The notes: generated from the sequence alone by a model not told the origin. A stretch of 64,000 bases of DNA from Datura wrightii (GCA_035772735.1 JASDFA010000006.1:61582001-61646000); one strand, 5' to 3'. Counted from the first letter of the stretch, positions 23,508 to 35,744 are shown. Numbers and translations: made by a program.

Positions 23508-25054
23508 TGATAACGTCCAAAATATACTCCTCATACAAAGAGTATAAATGGTCACTGTGTCAAGATAAATAACCCGACAGATGTCGGGGTCGAATCCCAC
23601 AAGGACTAGTGAGTGATAATTACGAGCGTCGATTGAGAAATTGAATTTAGCTTGCACCACTTATAAATACCACAGAAATAAAAAAGTTGGGGGAGATTGA
23701 AATTTGTAATAGAGTATAATTTCTAATTTGGTTAATTATGATAGCAAAATTACCAAGGTTGTTGACAAGAATGTGAAAGACTAGAGATGTCATGTAGATG
23801 ATTTGCTAACTAGATTAGGTCACGCTAGGCCATCTCATAAGTTCAATTAGTGTAAATAATCTCAAAAAATGGGCATTTACTACTTTTCAACCATATAAAT
23901 ACCTCTTGCTAGAGTTTTATCAAACCTCGAGACACCATTAGCCCAACCCAATAAGATCTGGATTAATAGCTGCACTAATTTCTAGCTATTAGCTACTAAT
24001 TAGGAGTGAGAGTGTAATTTTGGCTATTTCTAGCCCAATTTCACAATCTCTCATCTATACCCAACATTAAATTCTCTCCCAATACTTAATTATTCTTTTG
24101 CAAGCAACAATCAAAACACTTAGACCCACATCATAATCACTGGATCTTCAATTATAGATTGAAGAGAATCTAACAGATTTACACTTAGTTAAATAATATT
24201 GAGATGACTCTAACAATACCCACTCTAATTAAGCATTCATCATCACACTCCTCTAGTTAGTGATTTAGCTACTCTTAATTAAGATATTCAAAAGCACATT
24301 TAACAATAAACTCATTGAATTTAATAACAAGAGTAGAAAAATGAAGTTCAATAAGTAGTCTTCAACAATGGAAGTACCTTGCTGTCAAGAAAAAGAAGAA
24401 GAAAAAGAGAATAGCTCTTTTCAAATTCTACTAATCAAATTCTCCTATTCTCTACCAAGAAAATGTTCATAAAGCTAGGAATTGAAAGCTGATGAGTACA
24501 CAGTACTTTTTCTAGTGTATATATCCAAGAAAATAGGGTATTCTTCTCTCTCTTTTTTCGTGCAGGACAATTTTTCCCCAGAGCAGCGCTATCACATCGG
24601 TGGAAGTACTGGTAATTCGCCGGTTACAATCCGTAGAGCACTGGTTACACTCTCTGATCCTTCAATAAATTCCAGTAACCACCAACTGTTCATTCGGCGC
24701 TTCGCCGATCTCCATTCATGCACCGTCAATTCTTTTCTCTTTAATCTAGCAAGTTAGGTGTCATTCAGTGACTGGAACGGTGAGTCACTATTGGCAACCC
24801 ACATTTCACTGGTGGCTTTATTTCCTAGAGGCAGTGGTAATTGGCTTTTGACCAGTGTTTGCCTGGTATTCTTCGGTGGAACACCGAATTTTATCCACTT
24901 CCTTCTTTTTGCTCTATTTCTTGAATTTTTCCTCACATTAGGCATCTGCGCACAACAAATGAAAAAGGGGCATAAAATTCACATAAACAACTCAAAAACT
25001 GAGCAAAAGTTCAAGCTTAAGAGCCTAATGAGTTGGTGAATTACCAAATCATCA
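23508..25054 (-). repeat. D 3' LTR
   Basis: Plus-strand start TGATAACGTCC and end TTACCAAATCATCA. Aligns along its length with 42192-43706. The U3 part (24580-24880) repeats words around GCGGTT / GGTGAGTC / CACTGGTGGC that recur upstream of D's ORF2. Confidence 0.9.
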
Positions 25055-25088
25055 AACCCCCAAACATGAATCATTGCTTGTCCTCAAG
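25055..25088 (-). promoter_or_regulatory. D polypurine tract with AGGA-loop hairpin
   Basis: Minus strand: CTTG-AGGA-CAAG stem (25088-25077), spacer, then ATGTTTGGGGGTT against the LTR. Loop and layout are the same as in A and B, while the stem pairs have changed together (C-G to T-A and T-A to C-G). Confidence 0.7.
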
Positions 25089-26987
25089 TAATGTAATTCT
25101 TATCAGATGAAAAACAAGACACTCCACACAAGTTAAAACATCAACAACCACCTAGTCCATCAAAATCCAAAAATGCTCACCAATCTCACGGAAAATGAGA
25201 AACAAATTCCCCCAAAGACTAGAACAATGATGATATTTCAAGAGACTACCACCATTCACAAACATGGTTCATAAGAATTTTCTTTTTGTAGAACAAGGGC
25301 ATTGATAATCCAACAAATACATATAGCAGCTCAATTCATAATCATTGCACATTCGAAACCTACCTCAGAGCTTGCATTTCTCATGCCTTATGTATAGATT
25401 TACCTTTAGTTCAGTTGTGTCCTCCAAAGGGGTGATGCCACTCACCAAAGAGAGAATCTCTATTTTCTTCATGGCACAATGCACTCACATAAGGGATTTC
25501 ACAAAGGTAAGATTGCACTCACTCTCTCAAAAGAAATCTACATGCACCCAACTCGACCCATAGGGTTGCCCTTTGTGTAAATCTCCACTAATCTAGAGAA
25601 ACTGCACTTAAAATTACTTAGGACTTGCGGGTCATGATGTAGGCTAGGGCTAAAGGTAAGATAAAACGTTTATCTTTAGTGACTAATGCCTCCCGAATGC
25701 CTTTATAAACACTTGCAACATCCCTCTACCTTATTGAAATTACTCCACCTTATTTCTCCTTGTTCATTATTTTCATCCTTTGTGTAACACCAACCACCCT
25801 CTTAACACTTATGAATTCCATAGCTAGCCTTTTGTACGCAAGAGATAGCACCTTTTTTTACCATTCGTTTCTCTTTTGATGATTCAAGTTCTTTCAACCC
25901 GAATGATTCATTCCTTTCATCACAATTTTGGGTGCTACCTCACATTGAAGTTCTCATTTTTCCCTTTTCTCTTGCGAACCCCCAAACTTAGGCTTTTGCC
26001 TCATCTTCACGGTCATCTCCTTATCACTCCCCGATTCATTAGATTGAAACCCCCATTTTCATTATTTTATTGCTAGCCATTAGGAATTATGGGTGCCAAA
26101 GAGAAGGATTAGAAATGGTCATTAGGCTTGTAATGTGGTTTCCACGAAAGGGTTTGAGGCTCAAACATTGGCTATCAATGATTAATGCTCAAGGAGGTCA
26201 TTTTGGATGAAGTGACTACAAAAAGGAGGCCTAAGATCATATTCTAAGTGCAACTACATCTAGGATTTCGCCTTGAGTCACACTTGGGGTAAGTTCTAGA
26301 CAAGAAAAGGTGCATTGGATTCACAAAAGTCCTTACCCCACAAGGCATCACTCCTCAAGAGACCACAAAAGTCATTGTCTACACATAATCTTGGTCTTAG
26401 ACATAAAAACATGCAATTCCATAAGTCAAGCAAGGAATATACAAGGTATGACAAAGAGTGTTATGTTCTTGATTCAAACATCTACTCATTATTTCTTTCA
26501 CTGCGCCATTATTAAAATTTTGTTTCAAAAATTTTCTGGTGGTGCCTCTCAAAACAGCTTCATAATAGACTCAAAAACAACATGGTGTTTTTCCTTAAGA
26601 GAGTCGCCTCACCATCTATCATCGGGAATTGCCAACCCAGTTCGATAAAGAAAAGAGAAAGAAAACACATGATGCTCCTTAGGAAAGAACCATGGTATAA
26701 AGAAAACCCTTGGAGTTTTGATTACTACACTACAATTTACAAAGGTGAACAAGAAAACAAGAACACTTAGGTCATGCATGAAAAATTTATTAATTCAAAG
26801 CAGAGACCTCTTTTTACAACCACTAAAACATCAACATTCAAGAGCTAAATCATATCATTCATTTCCATTACCAAAACAAGCCCGGCAAGGGCAATCATCA
26901 ACAAACAAAATAAACAAAATCCTGACAAAGGCTATATCCAATCAATTAAAAAAAGCATCAATGACTCCCCAACAACAACACTCATCT
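25089..26987 (-). other. D 3' non-coding region
   Basis: 1.9 kb with no supported gene. Low-complexity T-rich stretches at 25745-26080. 25440-25560 contains the phrase ACATGCACCCAACTCGACCC plus TAGGGTTGCCC, a diverged match of the A/B/C 3' region (2929-2965; 39745-39790). Confidence 0.5.
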
Positions 26988-27024
26988 CTCCCCCACTTAA
27001 CAGAATACATTGTACCCAATGTAT
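26988..27024 (-). promoter_or_regulatory. D hairpin plus polypurine-like module after ORF2
   Basis: Minus strand: perfect 8-bp stem in ATACATTGGGTACAATGTAT (27024-27005, loop GGTA) then TCTG and TTAAGTGGGGGAG. Three stem pairs differ from those of A and B and all three remain paired. Confidence 0.68.
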
Positions 27025-28509
27025 GCATGCAAAAGGGTAGGGACAAGAGACTCCCTGATTGGGCCATTCCTTCTCATTATCATCAGCTGCATCACCTGCA
27101 CCATCACCACCGGCGTCACCTAGCCTATCAAAATCATCCTGTAAGCCCTCGAACAAATCATCAATGTGGCCATGAACTATGGAGGGAGCAACCATTGAAG
27201 CGTCAAGGGCATTCATGTCAGGCACCTCATTGGAGTACGGCTCTTCCATTCCTGCACCTCAGTTAGAAGAGAGGTGACAGCCACCTCAACTGCATCCACC
27301 CTCTTTCACAATGTAGTGATGCTCTCATACAATGATTTGAGCTCCTTCTTCACTATTTAAGCAATGATTGTAGGAAGACTCTTGGCCAATCTTTGGAGTT
27401 GTCTCTCATGAAAGTTGGTCATTTCCACAAGTCTGTGAAGACCACTTGATTGGGAGGATGTAGGAGGGGGAGAGGCTCCCCGAGGATGCATGTCGCCTGA
27501 TGCTTGGCCTGATGCTTCATGATGGGGCAAGTTCAAATCCATGGCATGCGGTGAGTGGTCCGACCCCTAGGATAGTGATCCCAGCCAACCCAAAAGCCTA
27601 CAGTCTTTTCCTCTTCACTGCAGATGTCTCAAAATCTCTTTTTCGATCTATTGAAATCACTCTTGATGTAGCAGCAGGGGTTTTATTCGGGAACAAAGGC
27701 AATCCAACTTATAGGTACAGTTGAGAAATGAGGACATCGTATGGAATGGAAGTGCTAGCCTATCATGCCTTCCATTTCATTTGTTGGATCACAATCTCTC
27801 CAAAGATAATGGGGACTCCAGACATGATGCAGACGATGAGAATCGTTATTTCCAAGATGACCCTTTGCTCGTTGTTGGAGGGAATGATACAACCACTGAT
27901 AAAGTTCAGCCATAACTTGGCCTCAAACTTCAAATAATAGCAAGAGATTTTGCCACCCATGGATGCCCATAGAGGTGTATCAGCAGCGATGGTTGGGGCT
28001 ATCCCAAAGAATTGGTCCTTTATGTCAGCCACCTGAGCCATGTACTCCGAATCAGAGTCAATCTCATATTCCTAAAATAAGTAGTTGATGGTAGCTGGAG
28101 TGATGTCAACTTCCACTCTCCTTATCATAAACGATGGTAGGCACGAAAAGTGATCTACTTTTCCTCTGTGCTTCATACTGTGCTGCCTAGCTTGGTAGAA
28201 AGCATAGAACTCCGATACTAGGATGGGGTAGCAGGTAGGGAGAGGATTGGAAAAAGCATGCCATTGTCTGTATGTAAATTGAGCGGTGATGTTGCGAAGA
28301 TCACCATGCAAGCCTGCTAGATCAAATCTCTTCTCCACAATGATATAATGGCCCTAGCATATGACATAGTGCTCCTTCATGTTGGAAACACAGAATATGA
28401 TGTCCTCTTTAGAGTTTAGAGGTTGTACGGAGGCCTTGGCTTTTCCCTTGCCCTTGTTGGTGGATGATGCGGGGGCCTTGCCCTTTGCGGTGTTCCTAGA
28501 TGAAGACAT
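27025..28509 (-). pseudogene. D ORF2, PF20167-like plant transposon protein, broken
   Basis: ATG at 28509-28507, seven bases after the acceptor TTGGCAG (28517). Basic Ser/Lys head (MSSSRNTAKGKAP), a stop after HYVIC, then 28338-28072 with LVSEFYAFYQARQ, GKVDHFSCLPSF and VEVDITPATINYLF. 28041-27763 reads SMGGKISCYYLKFEAKLWL and a hydrophobic helical stretch, and 27249-27060 an acidic tail (LGDAGGDGAGDAADDNEKEW). It aligns in order with B ORF2 and E ORF2. Stops and at least one frame change make it dead. The molecular role is unknown for the family. Confidence 0.72.
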
Positions 28510-30108
28510 GATAATTCTGCCAACATGGTGTTAGTGATAGCTACATTGTAATTGAACTAAAACAACTCAAGCTATTCTAAAGGTGAAATGAAAAGAAAAG
28601 ATGAAAAACCATAATTTAAAGAACCAGCAGCATCAACGACACATCGGCGAGTCACAAAAAGATTCCGCGAACCACCGCTAACTCATCGATGCCCGACATA
28701 AGACTGAGTATACCAATAGCTAAAGATGACAAGGCAGCGAGTCGCTAGTACCGATCCGCAAACCACTGATGCAACATGGTATCCAAGCAGTGGCCTGAAG
28801 CTAACTACAAATTGGACCAGCGTTCCATCAGCATTTCGCCAGACCCTAAATCGCCGAATGTCATCGTCACCAAATCAATTCCATATATTTCAATGGTGCC
28901 CATTCATAAAAAAACACACACATTTTATCGAATCATCAACTCTACACATGAAAAAGGGCTCAAATGACGATTTACCATTAAGAATGGCGTCACCCAGTCT
29001 ATCATCGGGCAAAGCATGACATTTCAATCCTAGTGGGTTACTCAAACTTCACCCCATTCAAATTCACAAAAATATCACAGCTATCCCACACCCATTTCAT
29101 CCATACACTTCTATCCCCCAAACATTTCAACACATAGAGCATCAACCATGAATCTAAGTAGAAGGAAAGGCAACAAAAGGGAAGGGAAAGGCATGTTCAA
29201 ACCACATAAAAAAGTGAAAATAATTTGCCATTTATGAGAGCATAAATGAGACAAGGATAAATTACCACACTTTATGAAAGAATTTTGCAATGAATAGCTT
29301 GTGGGAGCTTAGCATTTTCAGCAATGGCAGCTACAGAGGTTTATGAAGTTGAGAAGGAAGAGTGAGTATGAATGAGAGTAGTGAGAATTTTGTTGAAGGA
29401 ATTAATAGGTTTTATAGGAGGAAGGTGAGATAGTGATAGGTTTAGGAGAAGGTGGGGTAGTATTGATGAGTTAATGTGTTGGTGGGAAGTGGAAAGGTAG
29501 GAAAGAGGGAAATATGAGAAAGTGGAAAGGTTGGGTATTGGGAAGGAAAAAAGGGTGTGGAAAAATGGTACAAGGGAGATCTAAGGGAATATTATGCAGA
29601 ATAAGGAAGGTCAAGCAAGTATTTGGGGTCAGTTTGGTCCACATTTGATTTAAATTCTAAAACAAAATTGTACCTTGACCGACTCTACATCAGCGGTTCA
29701 CTGAATTGAACTGGCATTCTGCTGCTTTACATTTTGCACTTGAAATAATGCCCAATTCACTATGTGTTTGTCGGCTATTGACTAGCGGTTCGTGAACTAG
29801 AGCGGCGGTTTATCAGTGAGCCACCGCTTTAGCCCCCAATGCTTCAGGTGATCTGTGTTGTATCAGCGATATACCAGCGGTACACGTTTCTACATCGGCA
29901 GTTTTCTGGTGTGTCTGCCATTCAAATGCTCAAACTCCCATCCTTCTGCCTTTTCATGACATGAGACAGAGGTTCGCGCTTCTGAATCAGTGACTCGCTA
30001 GTCCAACGCGATTTTTGCATTGTTGTGGTTCTTTCCTTCTTTGCTCCTCACTTCAATGATCCTACAAAAACAAAAACAAAAAAGACATAAAATAAATCAA
30101 ATAAAACA
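28510..30108 (-). other. D leader/intron upstream of ORF2 with keyword repeats
   Basis: Non-coding. 28620-28870 and 29680-30010 are dense in short words (GGCGAGTC, GCGAACCACCGC, GCGAGTCGC, GCGGTTCAC) also found in D's LTR U3. A polypurine-like remnant (minus ATAAAGTGTGGTAA) lies near 29277-29261, where B and C have one inside their intron. Confidence 0.5.
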
Positions 30109-30126
30109 CTTGGGTTGCCTCCCAAG
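30109..30126 (-). ncRNA. D AGGCAA-loop hairpin (H1)
   Basis: Minus strand CTTGGGAGGCAACCCAAG: perfect 6-bp stem, loop AGGCAA. Pairs 4 and 5 are T-A and T-A where A and B have C-G and A-T. Confidence 0.72.
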
Positions 30127-31726
30127 AAGTGCCTTAGTTAAAGTCATGGCATGATGTATCTCTCATTAAACAATTCTTCTTCGATAGATCATCCTCCAAC
30201 TCCGTCTCCTCTATCTCAATTCCACTATCCTCATCCTCTTTCTGCAACACCCCTATCACCATGCATTCAGCGGGAGTTTAAGATAATGGACAGGCCTTGA
30301 AGGTGACTTCTTCACATCCAACTCTAAACTTAAGCTCCACTTCAACCACAACTCTCCCCAAAGTGAGCAATGGTCTCCCCAAAATAATGTGTACCTCCAC
30401 ATCCATTTCACAATAGAGGGCTACAAAATCAGCTGGTAGGATGACTTTATCCACCCTCACCAACACATCTTCTAATACCCCCACAGGTTTTTAATGGAAC
30501 TATCTGCCATGAGCAACCTCATAGACGTAGGCTTCGTGCTTCCAAGTTCCAACTTCTTCAAAATGATTAGGGACATTAGATTTATGCTGACACCAAGATC
30601 GCATAGAGCTTTGTTGAACATACATATCCCAATAGTACAAGGGATTGTGAAAGCTCCAGGGGTTTCCCGCTTGGGGCCAAGATTGGTCATCATCATTGCA
30701 CTACACCGCTGCGTCATCTCCTTGATACCTACATCAACCACCTTCTTTTTTTTAGTAACTTCTTCCTGAATTTAGCATATCCTGGAATTTGGAGAAGGGC
30801 ATCTACCAACGATATATTAATAGACAATTTTGTTGAACATGTCAAATGAATTTGCAAAACTGACAAGCCTTCTTTTTATTGGCCAACTGTTATGGATAAG
30901 GGGGTGGAGCTCTTGCTTCAACCTTGTCATTATTTGGGGCCTTCATGCCCACCTCATCTTCATCAACATATGAGGGGATTTCATCATCCTTCCCCTCACC
31001 TTCCTCTTCGCTCTTTTCACCACTCCTTGGTGTTTTTGGCATCTCGTCGATTTAGTTTTCCTCTTTTGATTTGGGAGCACTAGCCTTCTTGGGCTTCACA
31101 TTGTATCTCCAACCACTTTACCACTTCTAGTAAAAATACCCATGCATTGACTATCTTTCTTCGAGTTTGACATTGTGTCAGTTGGGATCATTCCCTTCAT
31201 TCGGGGGATCATTTCAGAGGAAAAGTTATTATTTGAGCTTCTGAATGCTTAATGGAGGCTAAATTAGAGCTCATCATTTGGGAAAGGTTAGACACCTCCC
31301 CTCTCAATTCCTTTTCCCCCCTTGTCGGTTGATTCCATATTCTTGAGGACTCTTTCTATCATCTCCTCAATTTTTGAGCTACCAACATCGCTCACACCTG
31401 GCTGACTTTGAGCATTTCAAACTTTTGGAGGGGGAACATATAGGTTTGAACTTCGGTGATAGCGGTCTCCCTCTTGATTCTACTCTCTATTTCCCCATCT
31501 TTCATTTCCTTCTGGCCATCCCTGTGCATCACGATTTCTCCAACCTTGGTTTCTGTCCCTTAGGTGTCAAAAGACTTTATTAGTCCCTTGAAACCCGGGT
31601 GAAGGACCTCCCATTTGATTTCCCATGTATTTGCATTCTTCCTTATACCTCGGTGGTGACAATTCTCCTTCATATTGCGAAGGACCTTGCATGCCTACAA
31701 CATTCACCACCTTGGGCCCTGCCACC
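30127..31726 (-). pseudogene. D gag (C-terminal part) and aspartic protease
   Basis: 31726-30850: gag tail with SQYEGELSPPRYKEECKYMG and GWRNRDAQGWPEGNERW repeats. 30741-30472: protease with MMMTNLGPKRETPGAFTIP and active site CDLGVSINLM (Ala to Val in DLGAS). 30484-30278 continues in another frame (LEDVLVRVDKVILPADF, VHIILGRPLLTLG). The reading ends near 30140, just before the hairpin, without RT or IN sequence. Frame changes and stops are present. Gag N-terminal part is at 41597-42100 beyond B. Confidence 0.75.
31722..31726. repeat. Target-site duplication CCACC of element B (left copy)
   Basis: CCACC before the LTR start TGATCTTGGG; the same five bases follow the other LTR at 41592-41596. 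Confidence 0.9.
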
Positions 31727-33151
31727 TGATCTTGGGCAGATTTATATGCCCAAGTGATACTCAAACGTATCATTTTCGCCTTTTTTATCTAGCAATATGT
31801 ATACATTTTCATGTAATTGGTAATAAAATGTGAATTTATACTAACCAACATGATTAGCATTGTTTTGTAGGTAAAATGTGATTTCGGGAAGCTAAAATGC
31901 ATGTTGGAGGATATCGGAGTTGGACTTGGATGCGAGCAGGGGAAAAAAGCATTGGACTGCACCAATTAAAGGGGCTCCGCGATGGAGCCGTGTCACGCTG
32001 CCATCGCGGAGGCATTCTGCCTGGAGGGTGAAAAATGCATCAATTCCAGTAGAGGCTCACGACAGCTCCGTGGCACGGTGGCAAGCCTACGCGTTGCATG
32101 CCGTGCCACGTTGGTGCTTTATTCCCGGACCCCAAATTTCCAGTGAGGGTCCGCGTTCATGTCGTGTCATGGAGGCAGTGCTCCGCGATGCACTCCGTGA
32201 CACGTTGCTTGTTATTCCGGGAAAAATTCCCACTAGTATAAATAGAACACTTAAGTGTATTTTTCATAATTCAGACTTGGTGGAGCAAGGACGTGGGTTA
32301 CAGGCAGTTGATGGACGAAAAGTTCAGGGTTTTTTCTCTCTTTCTTTCTTCTTTCACTCAATTGTTTGTATGATTAACACTCGTTTTATGATGATTAATC
32401 CACAAATGAGTGGCTAATTCCCTTCCTTGCTGAGGTTATGAACACTTGTGATGAATTTTGATTATTGAAGTATATGGTTTTTCATCTTTTTCTTCCATGT
32501 TATTCTATTAATTCTTGTTTCTACTGCATTGGTGTGTGGCCTACATTAATGTACATCTAAAAAGTCTGATTTCACTGTAGAGAGCACGAAATTGGAAAGT
32601 TGTGAATTAATAGGATATTGTTCTTTACTTGATTTGGGAAAATTGAGTTTTGATGTGCTTTCCTGATAGAAATATACTTGAAAGCCGTATTAGTCAATTT
32701 AGGAACCGGAATTGTATTGCTAGGTCATGAATTGCATTTGATCACAGAAATGTAGACGGATGGTTTATGATTCTTAAGTGAGATTAAATACGAGAGTTTT
32801 AATCTCTTGGCTAATGTTCTTGGCTAGCAACTGGAAGAAAAGATTAACCAATTTATGATTATAATTAGTTTCATTACATGTTCTTAACCTCGGCATGCTC
32901 ATATCGATAGTTTAAATTCAAAGTAGATAATTGTTAGTAGTTTTAGTAAAGAATTTATAAAACAAATTATTCAAATTTTGGTTACGTTGTTGTCAGCATA
33001 TTTAGAAGTGAGATATAATATAGTATACTTAAGCAATTTTCACTTATCCAGAGTCTCTGTGGATCGATACTTGGCTTACTAAAGCCCTTACTACTTGTCC
33101 GACCACGTGCACTTGCGTGTCGGTTTTTAACCCCAACAAACGCACCGAACA
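31727..33151 (+). repeat. B 5' LTR
   Basis: TGATCTTGGG ... CACCGAACA. Contains three inverted repeats before the promoter: CTCCGCGATGG / CCATCGCGGAG (31975-31985, 32001-32011), CGTGGCACGG / CCGTGCCACG (32069-32078, 32101-32110) and CGTGTCATGGAG / CTCCGTGACACG (32163-32174, 32193-32204, one G-T). The long open frame 31920-32417 lies across these repeats and is not a gene. Confidence 0.93.
32237..32245 (+). promoter_or_regulatory. B 5' LTR TATA box
   Basis: TATAAATAG, 33 bases after the third inverted repeat; transcription should start about 30 bases downstream. The identical box is in the 3' LTR (40677-40685), in C (46172-46180) and in the A 3' LTR. Confidence 0.75.
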
Positions 33152-33157
33152 AGTTTT

Positions 33158-33175
33158 TGGCGCCGTTGCCGGGGA
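33158..33175 (+). promoter_or_regulatory. B primer-binding site, tRNA-Asp
   Basis: TGGCGCCGTTGCCGGGGA, six bases after the LTR, perfect complement to the tRNA-Asp 3' end. Confidence 0.9.
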
Positions 33176-33292
33176 GACTTGGCAATTGGTGAAATTGTGC
33201 TAAGTGTAAATTTACTGTATTTTTATTTTATTTTCTTAAGTGTTGACAACTTGGTCTTAGCCTGTATTTTGCAGATTTAATTGCTGTGAACA

Positions 33293-34951
33293 CTGGCAAG
33301 AGACAAAGAGCTGGTGGAATCTTATATAGAGCCTGAACGTATATTTCATAGTAAACGGAGAGAAGCTCTATAAAGAAAGCTGCAGTTGCTCAGACAGACT
33401 ATTATGGAGAAACAAAATCCACCGGTTGTGAGGGCAGTGTTAGTGCCCGAAGAAGCAGCAGCAAGGCCGGTTCGCGAGGTGGCAATCCCACATGCCAAAA
33501 ATGTTACATCCAGTATCCGCAAACCAGAGCCTGGAGGGAGATTTGAACTCAAGCAAAATATGGTGCAATTGTTGCACACAAGCGGGCAATTTACCGGTCT
33601 CCCTCATGAAGACCCACAACAGCATCTCCAAAACTTTTTGGAGATAAGTGACACTTATATACCCGCTGGAGTGTCACCTGATTATGTTCGGCTTACATTA
33701 TTTCCGTTCTCATTACTCGGTGAAGCCAAGAGGTGGTTGAAAGCTGAGCCACCAAATTCTATTTCAACGTGGGATGATCTTGCACGAAAGTTCTTGATAA
33801 GATTTTTTCCCTCGGGTAAAACAGCAAGACTTAGAAGTCAAATTCTATGTTTCAAACAGAGGGAGGGAGAAAATTTGTATCAAGCCTGGGAAAGATTTAA
33901 ATCCATTTTGCGGGACTGTCCTTATCATCATCAGTCCAATGAGGTGTTGGTGCACACATTTATTGAGGGTTTGGAACCCCATACCAAAATTTTGCTAGAT
34001 TCAGCAGCTGGAGGGCAAGCGCTGGAAAAGACTTATGAGGAGCTGTACACCTTGCTAAACCAGATTTCATAGGGCAATCCAGAATGGAATGCTGATTCAT
34101 CACGAGGTGGAACAAGGAAAGCAGCAGGAGTGCTTGAAGTGGATGGATTTACAGCTATCGTTGCACAGATAGCTACCTTGCAGAATCAATTGAACAACCA
34201 CTTCAGCAACATGACTTTGAACCAGCCTTCAGCTCCAGTTAATGCGGTCCAGCAAATGTGGTGTGAAGTGTGTGGAAGCAGTGAGCACTCAGCTGAGTGC
34301 TGTGGAGCAAATCCTGATTCGGTTAACTTTGTGGGTAATGCACAAAGAAATCATCAGCAGTATGGTAGTGGCTACAATTCAAATTGGAGGAACCATCCAA
34401 ATTTTTCATGGGGTAGCAACAGCCATCAGGGCCAAAGTTCGGGTCAGGGTATGCAAAGAAATCAAGGAGGGCAACAGAACTACCAATCTCAATTCAGAAG
34501 TAACAATGCCCCTCCTCCACCACCATCACCCAGCATTGAGGAGATGTTCAAGACCATGATCGCTAATCAAGCGCAATTGCAGGCTGACTATGTTAAATTG
34601 GCAGCCGAAGTGAAAAATAACCAGTTAGCGACCAAGGCTCTTGAGTATCAATTTGGGCAATTTGCTAGTGCCCAGAATACAAGGCCCAGAGGAGGACTGC
34701 CGAGAGACACGGATCCGAATCCGAAGCAGGTAAATGCAGTGACCACAAGGAGTGGTTTGCAGCTGAAGGAGGTGGAACCAGAAAGATCACCTCAAAACTC
34801 GGGAGAAGCAGAAGTTGAGGGGGAGCAAAGTTCGGAAAGGGGGAAGACCAAGGAAGCTAAATCAGAAAGACCTCCACCCTCGTTCCCTCAACGACTCAAG
34901 AAACACAAAGAGGAGGCGTGTTTCAAGAAATTCATGGAGGTGCTTAAATAG
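33293..34951 (+). pseudogene. B gag (capsid and zinc knuckle), nonsense codons
   Basis: One frame throughout. The frame opens after a stop with CTG GCA AGA GAC, and no ATG precedes the conserved start (ARDKELVES). Stops at 33371-33373 and 34070-34072. Capsid (PF03732-like) around 33560-34060: MVQLLHTSGQFTGL, LTLFPFSLLGEAKRWL, KFLIRFFP, LYQAWERFKSILRDCP. Nucleocapsid knuckle CEVCGSSEHSAECC (C-x2-C-x4-H-x4-C) at about 34263-34304, then PPPPSPSIEEMFKTMI and an acidic charged tail. Ends FMEVLK, TAG (34949-34951), and the frame reads on into the protease. C has the same TAG at the same place. Gag forms the particle and binds the RNA. Confidence 0.88.
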
Positions 34952-35686
34952 GTACATGTTAACTTACCTCTTGTTGATGTCTTGCAGGGAGTGCCTAACT
35001 ATGCCAAATACATTAAAGACATCGTGGCCAACAAAAGTCGTTTGACTGAGTATGCCACGGTAGCTTTGACGGAGGAGTGTACTTCCCGGATCCAAAATAG
35101 ACTGCCCACGAAGCTAAAAGACCCTGGAAGTTTTACTATCCAGCTTACTATTGGGCAGAGCATCCGAGCTCGTGGATTGTGTGACCTGGGAGCGAGCATA
35201 AATCTGATGCCATCTTCGGTATTCATAAAGTTGGGTCTAGGGAGTCCTAGACCTACAACCGTAATCTTGCAGTTGGCGGTTCGATCCTTAGCTAGGCCGG
35301 ATGGCATTGTTGAGGATGTTCTAGTGCAAGTGGGCTCCCTAATTTTCCCGGTAGATTTTATTGTTCTGGATTTTGAACAAGACGCGGAAGTCCCATTTAT
35401 TTTGGGATGACCCTTCTTGGCAACCGGGAAAGCATTAATAGACGTAGCTGCAGATCAACTTACAATGCGAGCACATGACAAGGTAGAGGTGTTCGATGTG
35501 TACAAAGCACCCAAGCTCCCGAAGGTGAATGAAGAACTCTCGGTGATCAATGTAATTAATCATGGTAATGCTAAGAAAATGAATGATTCTTGAGAGTGGA
35601 TGGGAAGACCACTGGATAGGTGTAAGCACTACTTGGGGGGGGACAATGATCGTGAGAAATCTTCCATCACCCTAGCGGACAATTGA
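34952..35686 (+). pseudogene. B aspartic protease with integrase-tail-like end
   Basis: In frame with gag after the TAG. VHVNLPLVDVLQGVPNYAKY is the usual gag-PR joint of Athila elements. Active site CDLGASINLMP is intact (35181-35213). The core ends VPFILG, TGA (35408-35410; Arg in C), then PFLATGKALIDVAA. A second TGA at 35591-35593. The last 25 residues (CKHYLGGDND...TLADN) resemble the end of Ty3/gypsy integrases, so RT, RNase H and the integrase core seem deleted in frame. Retropepsin would cut gag in the particle. Stop at 35684-35686, 40 bases before the H1 hairpin. Confidence 0.8.
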
Positions 35687-35726
35687 GCGTAAATGACGTC
35701 GAGCCGCGACGGTAAACCAGGCGCTG

Positions 35727-35744
35727 CACGGGAGGCAACCCGTG
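35727..35744 (+). ncRNA. B AGGCAA-loop hairpin (H1)
   Basis: CACGGGAGGCAACCCGTG: perfect 6-bp stem, loop AGGCAA. Preceded by the block GAGCCGCGACGGTAAACCAG, shared with A and C. Confidence 0.75.

Noticed and set aside
26718..27266. 182-codon plus-strand frame rich in His/Pro
   Set aside because: Antisense to the acidic tail of D ORF2 and its hairpin; shadow frame.
31920..32417. 165-codon open frame in B's LTR, repeated at 40360-40857
   Set aside because: It lies across U3 palindromes and the TATA box and is repeated only because the two LTRs are almost identical; no domain or homologue recognised.
33300..33370. Host gene exon at the gag start of B
   Set aside because: The segment is shared in frame with C gag and lies directly behind a primer-binding site; it belongs to the element.
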